Positions 1 to 11,553 of a stretch of 64,000 nucleotides of DNA are shown in pieces (positions within the stretch are counted from its first letter, which is position 1; each line of letters begins with the position of its first letter). This DNA comes from Basidiobolus meristosporus CBS 931.73. Lineage: Eukaryota > Basidiobolomycota > Basidiobolomycetes > Basidiobolales > Basidiobolaceae. The notes beneath the pieces are model-generated. The model did no database searches. It saw only the letters and a list, made by a program, of their open reading frames with translations, and was not told the DNA's origin. The stretch is taken from contig MCFE01000377.1 of NCBI GenBank assembly GCA_002104905.1, forward strand, positions 20,299-84,298, read 5' to 3'. Position numbers and translations under genes: made by a program.

Positions 1-15
1 CCAAGACTTGTAACA
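1..15 (+). repeat. 3' tail of the 5' LTR of gypsy copy 1
   Basis: The first 15 bases are identical to the last 15 bases of the LTR at 4217-4583, ending in TAACA. This places the upstream LTR just outside the window. Confidence 0.9.
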
Positions 16-16
16 T

Positions 17-26
17 TGGTAGCAGC
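17..26 (+). promoter_or_regulatory. Primer-binding site of gypsy copy 1
   Basis: TGGTAGCAGC begins one base after the LTR end. It is complementary to a tRNA 3' end reading GCTGCTACCA, close to the 3' end of eukaryotic initiator tRNA-Met (...CTGCTACCA). The same site is present in reverse copy 2 at 11111-11127. The tRNA assignment is from memory of tRNA sequences. Confidence 0.7.
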
Positions 27-73
27 AATAACCAGAAACCTCCCTCCAGAAGAAAGAAGAAACCTCCCTCAAG

Positions 74-1465
74 ATGTTGGACAATCAAGAATGGAAGAAT
101 GCCATGCAGCAAATCCTGGCCCAACAGCAACAGTTACTCCAGATCCTCAGCCAACAGCAACTAGGAATGACTACCATGGCTCAGAGCCAGCAAAGCCCTG
201 TCAAGAGCAACTTTAGTGTGAAGGTCAACCGGTACCATGGCAGAGTCAATGAAAACATGGGAACTTGGCTCTTTAAGATTGAAGAAGCTTTTAAAGCTAA
301 AGGAATTGCTCCAGAAAGCAAGTTGCATTATGCAGCTTCTTACCTGGCAGATGCAGCTTTACAGTGGTACCACAACAAGATCAGGTTGGCCACTATGATG
401 GGATGCTCTACAATCTCTACCTGGGATGAGTTTATGTTGGAAATTCAGGATGCTTTTGAACCTCCACAACAGTAGACAGTACTAAGAAGGAAGTTAAAGA
501 CACTCAGACAGAAAGGAATGGTGCAAGAATACATCTATGAGTACAGATGTCTACTTGGACAAATTGAAAGAATGGACCCCTTGGATCAAGTTGAATACTC
601 TATTGATGGGTTGAAAGAAAGAACTTGCAAGGAAGTGAATTACCAAAGACCTCAGACTATTGAAAAAGCCATCAAGATTGCCATTGACTATGACTCAGCT
701 ATGTTTGGAGTTGGGAAGCCTACAGTGACTAATCAGAAAGGCTACAATGATTATGAAAGAAGACAATCAGAAGCAGTACCAATGGAAATAGACGCTATGC
801 AGAAGAATCCTACCTCAGAAGAATGTAAGAAGAAAGGACTTTGCTTAAATTGCCACCAGCAAGGACATATTGCAAAGTACTGCCCTCAGAGAAGAAATGG
901 ACACAAGCCAACAAGAACCTTCAACCATATTGAGTCCTGTGAACACAGTAATGTGGAAGATGAGCTTGAAGAAGACTTGGAACTCACCTTCCATATGACA
1001 GAAGAGTACTTGTCCCAAATGATCTCAAACTCAGGGAAGTTATTGTACTTGAATGGAGTGATCAATGGAGTACCTGTCAAGATCATCATTGACTCAGGAG
1101 CATCACATGAGTACATGTCAGAGCAATTTGCTTTGAAAGCTGGAATCAACTTGGAACCTACCAAATCAACTTCAGTCTCCACAGCTGATGGGAACTCCCA
1201 CATAATCAACCGTATTACCCAGCCAGTAAGAATGAAGAACAATGACTATGAAGAAGACCTACAGGCTTATATATTTGGGAACTGCAAGTTTGATCTTGTA
1301 CTTGGGGAAACCTGGCTATTTTGTTGTAATCCATCAATCAACTGGAGAACCCATGCTACTCAGATCCTAAAAGACAACAAGACCTATGAGCTATTACCTG
1401 CCAGGCTGGATTTCAACTTGGTGAATTCCAGTGTGTGTGAAACAAGTGAAGTTAGCAAGACCTAG
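74..1465 (+). pseudogene. Gag plus aspartic protease of gypsy copy 1
   Basis: Residues 1-133 form a Q-rich N-terminus and a retrotransposon Gag domain (LADAALQWY, then an EIQDAFEPP helix), ending at an in-frame TAG (473-475) where copy 2 has CAG. The same frame resumes and carries a CCHC knuckle (CLNCHQQGHIAKYC, about 848-889). It then carries the protease motif IIDSGASHEYMS (about 1087-1120) and a second conserved strand, LVLGETWL. Gag and protease share one frame. The reading frame ends at 1465, and RT continues in another frame from 1504. The single stop looks like CAG to TAG decay, so this is a recent pseudogene rather than a divergent gene. Confidence 0.92.
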
Positions 1466-1503
1466 TTCTGTAGAGCACTTAGAAAAGGTACCCAGATGTT
1501 TTC

Positions 1504-4206
1504 ATGGCGGTGTTACAGGAGGATTCCTCTACCCCAGCACCCCAGCAGGTCCAGACTCTCTTGAAGAAATATTCAGACGTGTTTCCAGATGAGCTTGTAA
1601 GCCTACCACCAGTCAGAGACATGGATCATGCCATTGACACAGGAGATAGCCCTCCAGTGAGCAAGACACCTTACAGAATGAGTCCATTGGAATTGGAGGA
1701 AATGAAGAGACAAATTGATCAGCTATTGGAGCAAGGATACATCAGGCCCAGCAAGTCACCCTGGGGAGCACCTGTGCTTTTTGTGAAAAAGAAGGATGGA
1801 ACACTTAGGATGTGCATTGACTACAGAGCCCTGAACTCAGTTACCGTCAAGAATAAGAACCCCATACCTTGGATTGATGAGCTTTTGGACCAACTTAATG
1901 GAGCCACTATTTTCAGCAAGATTGACCTCATGTCAGGATACAACCAAATTAGGGTGAAACCAGAAGATATTCCTAAGACAGCATTTAGGACCAGATATGG
2001 ACATTACGAGTACTTAGTCATGAGTTTTGGCCTCACTAATGCCCCTGCAACATTCATGATGCTGATGCAGACTGTCTTTCAGGAGTACTTAGACAAGTTT
2101 GTGATAATTTAGCTAGATGACATAATGATATACAGCAAGACAGAAGAGGATCACGTAGTGCACATTGAGAAGGTCTTGAAGAAACTAAGAGAGAACAAGC
2201 TATATGGCAAGCTAGCCATGTGTGAATTCTTCAAGGAACATGTTGAATACCTGGGACACATAGTGACTAGCACAGGAGTGACCTTAGACCCTAAGAAGGT
2301 TGAAGTTATCAAGAATTTGAAGCAGCCTCATAGCATATCAAAACTCAGATCCTTCCTTGGAATGGTCTCCTATTATTGGAGATTTGTCAAGTTGTTTGCA
2401 AGTATTGCAGCCCCTTTAACTGATATCCTCAAGAAAGACAATACCTACAAGTGGGCCATAGCTTCTAAGACTGCCTTCCAGACGCTCAAGAATGAACTTG
2501 CTAAGCTGCCAAGCCTAAGAATACCAGACTTCAGAAAAGAGTTCACTCTGTGCACAGATGCTTCCGATTATGCAATTGGTGGAGTGTTGAGCCAAGAACA
2601 CAAGGGAAAGGACAACCCTGTTGGCTTTGAATCCAAGAAACTGAACTCAGCAGAACAAAACTTTCCAGTCCATGAGAAGGAGATGCTTGCTATAATACAC
2701 TGTTTGAAGACATGGGGATGCTATATTGAAGGAGTTAAATGCACTGTGAAGACTGATCATGCCTCCCTCAGGTATATTTTTACTCAGAAGGTACTCTCTA
2801 GAAGAATGACAAGATGGAGTGAATACATTCAGCAATTTGACCTGGAGATTGTCTACTGCCCTGGAAAAACCAACACAGTTGCTGATGCCTTATCAAGATT
2901 AGATCAAGTTGCACAACTCAACTTGGTGCATGAATCAGATTAGCCTAGCCTATTACCAAAGTACTTGGAGGACCAAGCAATTCCTAATGAGGTGGATGAA
3001 GATATCAAAAAGATAATCCGTGATGAAGCCAGCAAATTTGTTGTACAGGATGAAACACTCTACCAAATTGTTGATGGAAGCCCTATTGCCTATTGTCCTT
3101 ATGTTGCTTGCCTGGATTTAATACATAAGCTACACAATGGATATGGACATCTTGGGATTGAAGGAACCTATATCCTTGTGAAAGCCAGAACATGGTGGCC
3201 CAGAATGAAACAAGATATTGAGAAGCAAGTGAAAACATGCCCAAACTGCCAAATCAATCAAGGCCAGCCACAAAGAATTGCCAAACGCTTCCCTTTGGAG
3301 CCTGTAAGACCATTTGAAAGATGGGGAATTGACTTTATTGGAAGACTGCCAACTACCAGGAAATGCAACCGTTGGATCCTAGTAGCAATTGACCATGCCA
3401 CTAAATGGCCAGTTGCTAAAGCTGTACCAATAGCCAGTGAACAAGAAGTTGCAAGTTTCATTTACCATGAGATCCTGATAAAGTTTGGATGCCCTGTGGA
3501 GATCTTATCCAATAGAGGTGCAAACTTTATGGCAAAGACATTAGAGGCTTACCTGGAAATGCAGCAGATCAGACACTTGAAGACCTCAGCATATCACCCC
3601 AGAACTAATGGAGTCACTGAGCGGTTTAAGGGATTATTTAGAAAACTGCTGACCAAGTATGCAAATGGAATTGTCAGTAGATGGGATGAGTATATAGACC
3701 AAGCACTCTTTGCATGCAGGGTCAGAGTACACAACACCACCCAGCAATCACCATTTTACTTAGTTTATGGATGTGAACCAAGGATTCCAGGAGATCTCAC
3801 ACAACCAAAGCTTACAGACACCTTAGAAGATGAACTCAGTCAGCCAAGTAGACACCAGCAACTGGAACAAAGACGTTAAGAGGCACAGACCAAAGTATCT
3901 CAAAGTGCAGAAAAGTTGAAGCAGAGATTTGATAAGACTATAGCACCAGAAGCATTGACAGTTGGGAACTTTGTATTGCTAAGAAACAACACTTGGAAGA
4001 AGTCTGAGCCACAATGGACAGTACCATTCAAGATCATCAGAGAATGTCCATTTGCAACTTACCAACTGGTGGACAAACAAGGCAATATCCGGGAAGACTT
4101 AGTGCATAGGGACAGACTCAAGCTTGCGAGACTTGCTGATAATACTGAACCATCAAGATATTGGTATCACAAGAAAAGAGATTCAGGAGAACCCTCTCAA
4201 CTGTAG
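1504..4206 (+). pseudogene. Pol (RT, RNase H, integrase) of gypsy copy 1
   Basis: A single frame, broken by three stops, covers RT, RNase H, integrase and the integrase C-terminus. [29 protein letters not shown], and the catalytic box written stop-LDD at 2110-2121. RNase H: LCTDASDYAIGGVLSQ and LSRRMTRWSEYIQQFDLEI. Integrase: an HHCC finger ending CPNC near 3240, WGIDF, ILSNRGANF and TNGVTERF. The second integrase catalytic Asp is Asn here (AAT near 3511), whereas copy 2 encodes Asp. The stop at 2941 replaces a Trp codon retained in copy 3. The stop at 3877 replaces a CAA retained in copy 3. The element is non-functional. Confidence 0.93.
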
Positions 4207-4216
4207 TAGGGGAGAA

Positions 4217-4583
4217 TGTTATGATCTGCCGCTTGAATGTTTAAGTTAGATCAGTTTTTAGTCAAATCAATTAGTATATGTTTAGGTTATCAGTATATCA
4301 GTATTGTCTATCAAATCAGTAGCACTAGTCAGCAAATGAATCAGCAGATCCTTATCAGACAGAAATAGATATATTAAGTAGGATCTTATTGGGTGATGAT
4401 GATGCAATCAAATGCGTCATCAGCCACAACCTACAGTAGGAAATACAATTAGTCAGCAATTGATCTGGCAAAATGTATATAACAAGCTGCTGGAACCTCA
4501 ATAAAAACAGTTCAAGTTTTAGTGAATACAATACTAGCTAAACTCCCTATTCCTCTACAACTCTTTTACCAAGACTTGTAACA
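4217..4583 (+). repeat. 3' LTR of gypsy copy 1 with adjoining polypurine tract
   Basis: A 367-bp LTR starts TGTTATGATC and ends CTTGTAACA. The purine run AGGGGAGAA (4208-4216) lies immediately upstream and would prime plus-strand synthesis. A TATA-like GTATATAAC near 4486 and AATAAA near 4500 are plausible promoter and poly(A) signals. Related LTRs: 5489-5858 (+), 7111-7479 (-), 11129-11483 (-), 12301-12667 (-). Confidence 0.93.
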
Positions 4584-4599
4584 ATATTATAAATACTCT

Positions 4600-4930
4600 G
4601 GATACACTACTAGTGAGTATTTGAAGTTCTTCTAGAGGGCTTAGTCTCTTTTGTTTTGGCAATTACAAGGCACACTGTGCAATACATGAAGCACTATCTG
4701 ACTTAATGATAGCATCATCAGGCAAGTGTGCCCTTTACTGGTGGTAGGCATTACAAAGAACTCTTGGTAAAGAGTTATCCTCTAGCAAGTAGTGATGGAA
4801 ATGTATGAAGCACTCAGCCAATATTAGGGAGGATTTTGAAAATTTGAAAATCTTACAGTTAACAGAAAGCTAACAAGTGGTATGCATGGCTTGTCCAAGT
4901 AATGGACCACTTGGTATCATTCAGCAAATG
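4600..4930 (+). pseudogene. Fragment of PIF/Harbinger-like DDE transposase (copy 1)
   Basis: The stretch around 4655-4790 matches 19380-19530 base by base with many substitutions, including a shared GGCA-x-TACAAGGCACACTGTG block. In translation GNYKAHC corresponds to GKYKAHC of the longest copy. The rest has no open frame. It directly follows the gypsy LTR end at 4583 and precedes copia LTR-like sequence. Confidence 0.7.
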
Positions 4931-5488
4931 GAAATTTATTTAACAATTCTGGACTAGTATTGTTCACTGTAGGACTAATTTACAAGCCTAATTCTGCCAC
5001 TCTCATTCAGATATATGATCCAATTATTACTCCCCTGCAGTCAAGATCAAACTAGCATTTTTACCAAGCAATATGAACTATCCCTGAAACTTTCACAGAA
5101 TGCTCCTAATTGTTTAGGAGCTCTTCTTACTTGGTGCTATGGCTGTATCACCTCTGCAAAGGTATCATTACTGAGCTTCTTTATGAATCAACTACATTTC
5201 AACTATCAGAATTAATTATTGATAAGTCTCTAATATCCAAATGCTTCCTGAATTGAAATGGGCTATGATCCTCAATTGCCTTAATCTGATCTAATGATGA
5301 TATCTACAAGTAAACAGAACAATACAAACATTTTCCCTGTAGAGGAGAGGCTTGATGGGGGGAACAACTGACTTTGGAGCATCAAGATGCAATCCACCTT
5401 GAGCAAGTAGAGCTTTAGAGTATAGTAACACCTATGAATGTAGAGCCTAAAGAAACAGCAGAGAAAGTCAAACAGTTTCAAGAGTGGG
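4931..5488 (+). mobile_element. Copia family A: LTR remnant and gag start
   Basis: Bases about 5033-5260 match 12254-12300 plus 15441-15640, consistent with one LTR that gypsy copy 3 split at the second site. Downstream, the frames around 5335-5488 translate to the copia Gag signature VEERLDGGNN followed by LWSIKMQS and then EKVKQFQEW, with stops. The Gag frame is cut by a gypsy LTR at 5489 and resumes after 5858. Confidence 0.7.
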
Positions 5489-5858
5489 TGTTATGATCTA
5501 CCACTTGAGTGCTTAAGTTAGATCAGTGTTTAGTCAAATCAATTGTTTATATGTTTGGCCTATCAGTATATCAGTGTTATCAATCAAATCAGTAGCATTA
5601 GTCAGCAGATGAAACAGCAGATCCTTATCATACAGGAATAGGTATACTAAGTAGGATTTTATTGGGTAATGATGATGCATTCAAATAGGTCATCAGCCAC
5701 AATCTACATTAGAAAATACAATTAGTACGCAATTGATCTGGCAAAATTATATATAAGGAGCTTCTGGAGCCTCAATAAAAATCACATCAAGTTTTAGTCA
5801 ATACAATACTAGCTAAACCCCCTATTCCTCTACAAATCTGATACCATGACTTGTAACA
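5489..5858 (+). repeat. Lone gypsy-family LTR inside copia gag
   Basis: This 370-bp LTR starts TGTTATGATCTACC and ends ATGACTTGTAACA, closely related to the LTR at 4217-4583. No primer site follows it, and the flanking bases (GTGGG and AAGTA) do not form a clear target duplication. It is most likely a solo LTR left by recombination, in diverged flanks. Confidence 0.85.
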
Positions 5859-7110
5859 AAGTAAAGAAAAGCTTTTTTTGCCATTTGTTTCAGTGCACAA
5901 GATTCCTTCATTGGACTAATTCATGCTTCTAATACTGACAATGCAGCATAGTAATCCGTAAAAAGATCATCAGAGCAAAGTCATTATCAGGCAAGCATTA
6001 TTTAGAAGGAGAGTACTTCAATGCAGGAAAGAAGCCAGAGGATGACATGCTACAGCTTATTGCCTCACAATATTAATGCTGATGCAAATGATGAAGAAAC
6101 ATAATCTGTCTGCTTTGCAGCTTACTGGACAAGTACAAGCTACTCATACCTTCTTTTGAGAGCAGAGAAGACAATCTGACCTTAGACTGTGTCAAAGGAA
6201 GACTTCTTCTGGAAGAACGCTGATGTAATGACTATGACAAGGAAGCTAAAGATAATGCTTTATTCAGCCCTGAGAGGCACACCAAAAAGAAGGGAAAACA
6301 ACCAAGCCAATAAAATCTGGTTGCTGTAAGAACTGTACAACGCCTAGACACTGGGCAAGTGAATTCAAGTAGAAGCAAGCTGACAAAAAACAGAAACTAC
6401 AGCAGGCATACCATATAGCTACAGATGAGCAAGCATTTCTAAGTGAACAAGAGAGTGCAAGTGGTCACAGTAATGAATGGTATATGGACTCTGGAGTATC
6501 AGAGCATATTTATGGTATAAAGGGGAGGCTTACTAGCTCAAAGACTATTCCTGTTAAAAAGGTTTATCTGGAAGATAACTATGCACATGAAGCTCCTTCA
6601 GCAGGTCTATACAGCCAAAAATCAGTGATATCTCAGGGAAAACAAGAGCACAACTAACTGATGTACTTTGTGTGCCTGGAATAACTAAGCTCCTATACTC
6701 AGTGAGTAGAGCAGCTACTCAGGGGCTGAAACTTATATCACTTGGTTCAGAGGCTCAATATTGAGTGAAAATGCACAAAATTAGCTTTGGGATATAGATA
6801 TCATAAAAAATGCAAGTTTCAATGCAATAATATTTTACAAAGTCTCTGAATTTTGCTGAAACTCATGAACCTAACTGTGCAACATGGCACCAGGGGCTAG
6901 TACACATTGGGGAATAACCTAGTTTGTAGGTTCTGTGCTAATTATTAGCAATTTAGGAAGTATAGCATTTTTGAAAAATCTGATACTTGTGCAAATGAGC
7001 TGAAACTTGGAACATGTACTCCCAAGACTTCCCTGAATATGAGCAAGTAGCTACATACACATTGTTTTGCACAAGTGTAAAACTGCTTTTTAACTAAATA
7101 AATCAACAAG
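5859..7110 (+). pseudogene. Copia family A Gag-protease-integrase N-terminus
   Basis: Frames with several stops read, in order: Gag (LLDKYKLLIPSFESRED), a degraded CCHC knuckle (CKNCTTPRHW, last Cys lost, near 6325), the copia protease motif WYMDSGVSEHIYG (near 6480), VPGITKLLYSVSRAATQG (near 6675) and the pre-integrase WHQGLVHIGE (near 6885). This order (Gag, PR, integrase before RT) is the copia arrangement. Reverse gypsy copy 2 starts at 7111, and integrase sequence resumes at about 11554. Confidence 0.85.
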
Positions 7111-7479
7111 TGTAACAAGTCTTGGTATAAGAGTTGTAGAAGAATAGGGAGCTTAGCTAGTATCGTTTTCACTGAAACCTGAACTGATTTTTATTGAGGT
7201 TCCAGCAGCTCCTTATATACATTTTGCCAGATCAATTGCTGACTAATTGTATATCCTAATGTAGGTTGTGGCTTATGACTCATCTGATTGCATCATCATC
7301 ACCCAATAAGATCCAACTTAATATATCTATTTCTGTCTGATAAGGATCTGCTGATTCATTTGCTGACTAATGCTACTGATTTGATAGACGGTACTGATAT
7401 ACTGATAACCTAAACATATAACTAATTGATTTGACTAAAAACTGATCTAACTTAAACATTCAAGTGGCAGATCATAACA
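7111..7479 (-). repeat. 3' LTR of gypsy copy 2
   Basis: This 369-bp LTR on the reverse strand is homologous to 4217-4583. It begins TGTAACAAGT, where related LTR ends read TGTTACAAGT. Confidence 0.92.
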
Positions 7480-7496
7480 TTCTCTCCTACTAAAGT

Positions 7497-9960
7497 TGAG
7501 AGGGTTCTCCTTAATCTCTTTTCTTGTGATACCAATATCTTGATGGTTCAGTATTGTCAGCAAGTCTTGCAAGCTTGAGTCTGTCTCTATGAGCTAAATC
7601 TTCCCCAATATTCCCTTGTTTATCTACTAGTTGGTAAGTTGCAAATGGACAATCTCTGATGATCTTGAATGGTCCTGTCCATTGTGGCTCAAACTTTTAC
7701 TGAGTGTTGTTTCTTAGCAAAACAAAGTTCCCAACTGTCAATGCTTCTGGTGCTATAGTCTTATCAAATCTCTGCTTCATCTTTCTGCACTTTGAGATAC
7801 TTTGGCCTGTGCCTTTTGTCATCTTTGTTCCAATTACTGGTGTCTACTGGTCTGACTAAGTTCATCTTCTAAGGAATCTGTAAGCTTTGGTTGTGTGAGA
7901 TCTCCTGGAATCCTTGGTTCACATCCATACACTAAGTAACATGGTGATTGTAGGGTAGTGTTGTGCACTCTAACTCTGCAGGCAAAAAGTGCTTGATCTA
8001 TATACTCATCCCATCTACTGACAATTCCATTTGCATACTTGGTCAGCATTTTTCCAAATAATCCATTAAACAGCTCAGTAACTCCATTAGTTCTGGGGTG
8101 ATATGCCAAGGTTTTCAAGTGTCTAATCTGCTGCATTTACAGGTAAGCCTCTAATGTCTTTGCCATAAAGTTTGCTCCTCTATCAGATAAGATCTCCACA
8201 GGGCATCCAAACTTTATCAGGAGCTCATGGTAAATGAAACTTGCAACTTCTTGTTCACTGGCTATTGGTACAGCTTCAGTCACTGGCCATTTAGTGGCAT
8301 GGTCAATTGCTACTAGGATCCAATGGTTGCATCTCCTGGTGGTTGGCAGTCATCCAATAAAGTCAATTCCCCATCTTTCAAATGGTCTTACAGGCTCCAA
8401 AGGGAAGCGTTTGGCAATTTTTTGTGGCTGGACTTGATTGATTTGGCAGTTTGGGCATGTTTTCACTAGCTTCTCAATATCTTGTTTCATTCTGGGCCAC
8501 CATGCTCTGGCTTTCACAAGGCTATAGGTTCCTTCAATCCCAAGATGTCCATATCCATTGTGTAGCTTATATATTAAGTCCAGGCAAGCAACATAAGGAC
8601 AATAGGCAATAGGGCTTCCATCAACAATTTGGTAGAGTATTTCATCCTGTACAACAAATTTGCTGGCTTTATCCCGGATTATCTTCTTTATCTCTTCATC
8701 CACCTCATTAGGAATGGCTTGGTACTTCAAGTATTATGGTAATAAGCTAGGCAATCTGATTCATGCACCAAGTTGAGTTGTGCAACTTGATCTAATCTTG
8801 ATAAGGCATCAGCAACTGTGTTGTTTTGTCCAGGGCAGTAGACAATCTCCAGGTCAAATTGCTGAATGTATTCACTCCATCTTGTCATTTGTCTGGATAG
8901 AACCTTCTGAGTAAATATATACTTCAGTGAGGCATGACCAGTCTTTACAGTGCATTTGACTCCTTCAATATAGCATCTCCATGTCTTCAATCAGTGCATT
9001 ATAGCAAGCACATCCTTCTCATGGACTGGACAGTTTTGTTCTGCTGAGTTCAGTTTCTGGGATTCAAAGGCAACAGGGTAGTCTATTCCCTTGTGTTTTT
9101 GGCTCAGCACTCCACCAATTGCATATTCTGAAGCATCTGTGCACAGAGTGAACTCTTTTCTGAAGTCTGGTATTCTTAAGCTTGGCAGCTTAGCAGGTTC
9201 TTTCTTGAGCATCTGGAAGGCAGTCTCACACGCTATGTCCCACTTGTAGGTATTGTCTTTCTTGAGGATATCATTTAAAGGGGCTGCAATACTTGCAAAA
9301 GACTTGACAAATCTCCAATAATAGGAAACCATTCCAAGGAATGATCTGAGCTCTGAAATGCTATGGGGCTGCTTCAGATTCTTGATTACTTCCACCTTCT
9401 TAGGGTCTAAGGTTACTCCTGTGCTAGTCACTATGTGTCCCAGATATACAACATGTTCCTTGAAGAATTCACACTTGGCTAGCTTTCCATATAGCTTGTT
9501 CCCTCTTAGCTTCTTCAGGACCTTTTCAATGTGTACCAAGTGATCCTCTTATGTCTTGCTGTATATCAATATGTCATCTAGCTAATTATCACAAACTTGT
9601 CTAAGTACTCCTGGAAGACAGTCTGCATCAGGGTCATGAATGTTGCAGGGGCATTGGTAAGTCCAAAGCTCATGACTAAGTACTTGTAATGTCCATATCT
9701 GGTCCTGAATGCTGTCTTAGGGATATCTACTGGCTTCACCTAATCTGGTTGTATCCTGACATGAGGTCAATCTTGCCAAATATGGCGGCCCGATTAAGTT
9801 GGTCCAAAAGCTGATTAATCCAAGGTGTGGGGTACTTATTCTTAATGGTCACTGAGTTGAGGGCTCTGTAGTCAATGCACATCCTAAGTGTTCCATCCTT
9901 CTTCTTCACAAAAGTACTGGTGCTCTCCAAGGTGACTTGCTGGGTCTGATGTATCTTTGC
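7497..9960 (-). pseudogene. Pol remnant of gypsy copy 2
   Basis: Reading leftwards: truncated RT from [19 protein letters not shown] (9900s), the catalytic region near 9585, RNase H (8991-9539 and 8727-8990), integrase (8350-8730 and 7834-8136) and the C-terminus to about 7497. Frames shift at least near 9585, 8990, 8735 and 8345. At the YLDD site the sequence is TAGCTAGATGAC, carrying the same TAG as copy 1 but with one T fewer upstream. The integrase CPNC finger and TNGVTE motif are still readable. Confidence 0.88.
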
Positions 9961-9990
9961 ACAAGGAGACTGAAGTTGATTTGGTAGGTT

Positions 9991-11070
9991 CTTAGTTGAT
10001 TCCAGCTTTCAAGGCAAATTGTTCTGACATGTACTCATGTGATACTCCTGAGTCAAACATGATTTTGGCAGGTACTCCATTGATTACTCAATTTAAGTAC
10101 AATAACTTCCCTGAGTCTGAGGTCATTTGGGACAAGTACTCTTCTGTCATATGGAAGGTAAGTTCTGAGTCTTCTTCAAGCTCATCCTCACCATTACTGT
10201 GTTCATGGGACTCAATATGGTTGAAGGTTCTTGTTGGCTGGTGTCCATTTTGTCTCTGGGGGCAGTACTTTAAGATGTGTCCTTGCTGGTGGCAATTGAA
10301 ACAAAGTCCTTTCTTCCAGCATTCTTCTGAGATAGGGTTCTTCTGCATAGCATCTATTTCCATTGGTACTGCTTCTGACTGTCTTCTTTCATAATGATTG
10401 TGGCCTTTCTGGTTAGTCACTGTAGGCTTCCCAACTCCAAACATAGCTGAGTCATAGTCAATGGCAATCTTGATGGCTTTTTCAATAGTCTGAGGTCTTC
10501 AATAATTAACTTCCTTGTGAGTTCTTTCTTTCTACCCATCAATAAAGTATTCAACTTGACCCAGGGGTCCATTCTTTCAAATTGTCCAAGTAGACATCTG
10601 TACTCATAGATGTATTCTTGAACCATTCCTTTCTGTCTGAGTGTCTTTAACTTCTTTCTTAGTAGTGTCTGCTGGTGTGGAGGTTCAAAAGCATCCTGAA
10701 TTTCCAACACAAGCTCATCCCAGGTAGAGATTGTAGAGCATCCCATCATAGTGGCTGACCTGATCTTGTTTTGGTACCACTGTAAAGCTGCATCTGCCAG
10801 GTAAGAAGCTGCATAATGCAATTTGCTTTCTGGAACAATTCCTTTAGCTTTAAAAGCTTCTTCAATCTTAAAGAGCCAAGTTCCCAGGTTTTCATTGACT
10901 CTGCCATGGTACCGGTTGACCTTCACACTAAAGTTGCTCTTGACAGGGCTTTGCCGGCTCTGAGCCTTGGTAGTCATTCCTTGTTGCTGTTGGCTGAGGA
11001 TCTGGGGTAACTGTTGCTGTTGGGCCAGGATTTGCTGCATGGCATTCTTCCATTCTTGATTGTCCAACAT
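9991..11070 (-). pseudogene. Gag and partial protease of gypsy copy 2
   Basis: Gag runs from 11070 with the same Q-rich start and LADAALQWY block as copy 1. It retains CAG (Gln) where copy 1 has TAG. A frameshift near 10560 scrambles the C-terminal half of Gag. The CCHC knuckle (CFNCHQQGHILKYC) is intact in the next frame (10088-10444). Only the beginning of the protease remains before the internal deletion. Confidence 0.9.
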
Positions 11071-11128
11071 CTTGAGGGTGGTTTCTTCTTTCTTCTGGAG
11101 GGAGGTTTCTGGTTATTGCTGCTACCAA

Positions 11129-11483
11129 TGTTACAAGTCTTGGTATAAGAGTTGTAGAAGAATAGGGAGTTTAGCTAGTATTGTATTCACTAAAACTTGA
11201 ACTGATTTTTATTGAAGTTCCAGCAGCTCCATATATACCTTTTGCCAGATCATTTGCTGACTAATTGTATTTCCTAATGTAGGCTGTGGCTGATGACTCA
11301 TTTGATTGCATCATCATCACCCAATAAGATCCTACTTAATATATTTATTTCTGTCTGATAAGGATCTGCTTATTCATTTACTGACTAAAGCTACTGATTT
11401 GATGGATAATACTGATATACTGATAACCTAAACATATAAATAATTGAATTGCCTAAAAACTGATCCAACTTAAACATTCAAGC
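11129..11483 (-). repeat. 5' LTR of gypsy copy 2 (truncated)
   Basis: Starts TGTTACAAGTCTTGG next to the primer site and is homologous to 7111-7479. The last approximately 15 bases are missing, and the sequence changes abruptly into an LTR fragment of the copia B family. Confidence 0.9.
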
Positions 11484-11553
11484 ACATGGAAATATCATGT
11501 AAATCTTCTAATTCTCCATTTTGCTTTTAATATAGCTCTCTGATATTTCAACA
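11484..11553. repeat. 70-bp LTR fragment of copia family B
   Basis: Matches the reverse complement of about 15694-15765 (shared ATATCATGTAAATCTTCT and an ATATTTCAACA end). It is wedged between the truncated gypsy LTR and the copia A integrase. Confidence 0.75.

Larger units (their letters stand above)
1..4583 (+). mobile_element. Ty3/gypsy LTR retrotransposon, copy 1 (5' LTR cut by window edge)
   Basis: The order is LTR tail, primer site, Gag with CCHC zinc knuckle, protease, reverse transcriptase, RNase H, integrase, purine tract, LTR. RT-before-integrase order is diagnostic of Ty3/gypsy. The LTR has TGTTA...TAACA inverted ends. The copy is dead: in-frame stops at 473-475, 2110-2112, 2941-2943 and 3877-3879, and a frame change between protease and RT near 1465-1504. 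Two reverse-strand relatives (7111-11483 and 12301-15440) and a lone LTR (5489-5858) belong to the same family. A target duplication cannot be tested because the left flank is outside the window. Confidence 0.95.
7111..11483 (-). mobile_element. Ty3/gypsy LTR retrotransposon, copy 2 (reverse)
   Basis: This is the same family as copy 1. LTRs are at 7111-7479 (ending in the first TG/CA inverted bases, one of them mutated) and 11129-11483 (truncated by about 15 bp). The primer site lies at 11111-11127. Internal sequence is collinear with copy 1 except for a roughly 540-bp deletion near 9965-9990, which removes the protease C-terminus and RT N-terminus. It is inserted in copia family A, whose integrase continues on the far side. 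Several frameshifts make it non-functional. Confidence 0.92.
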
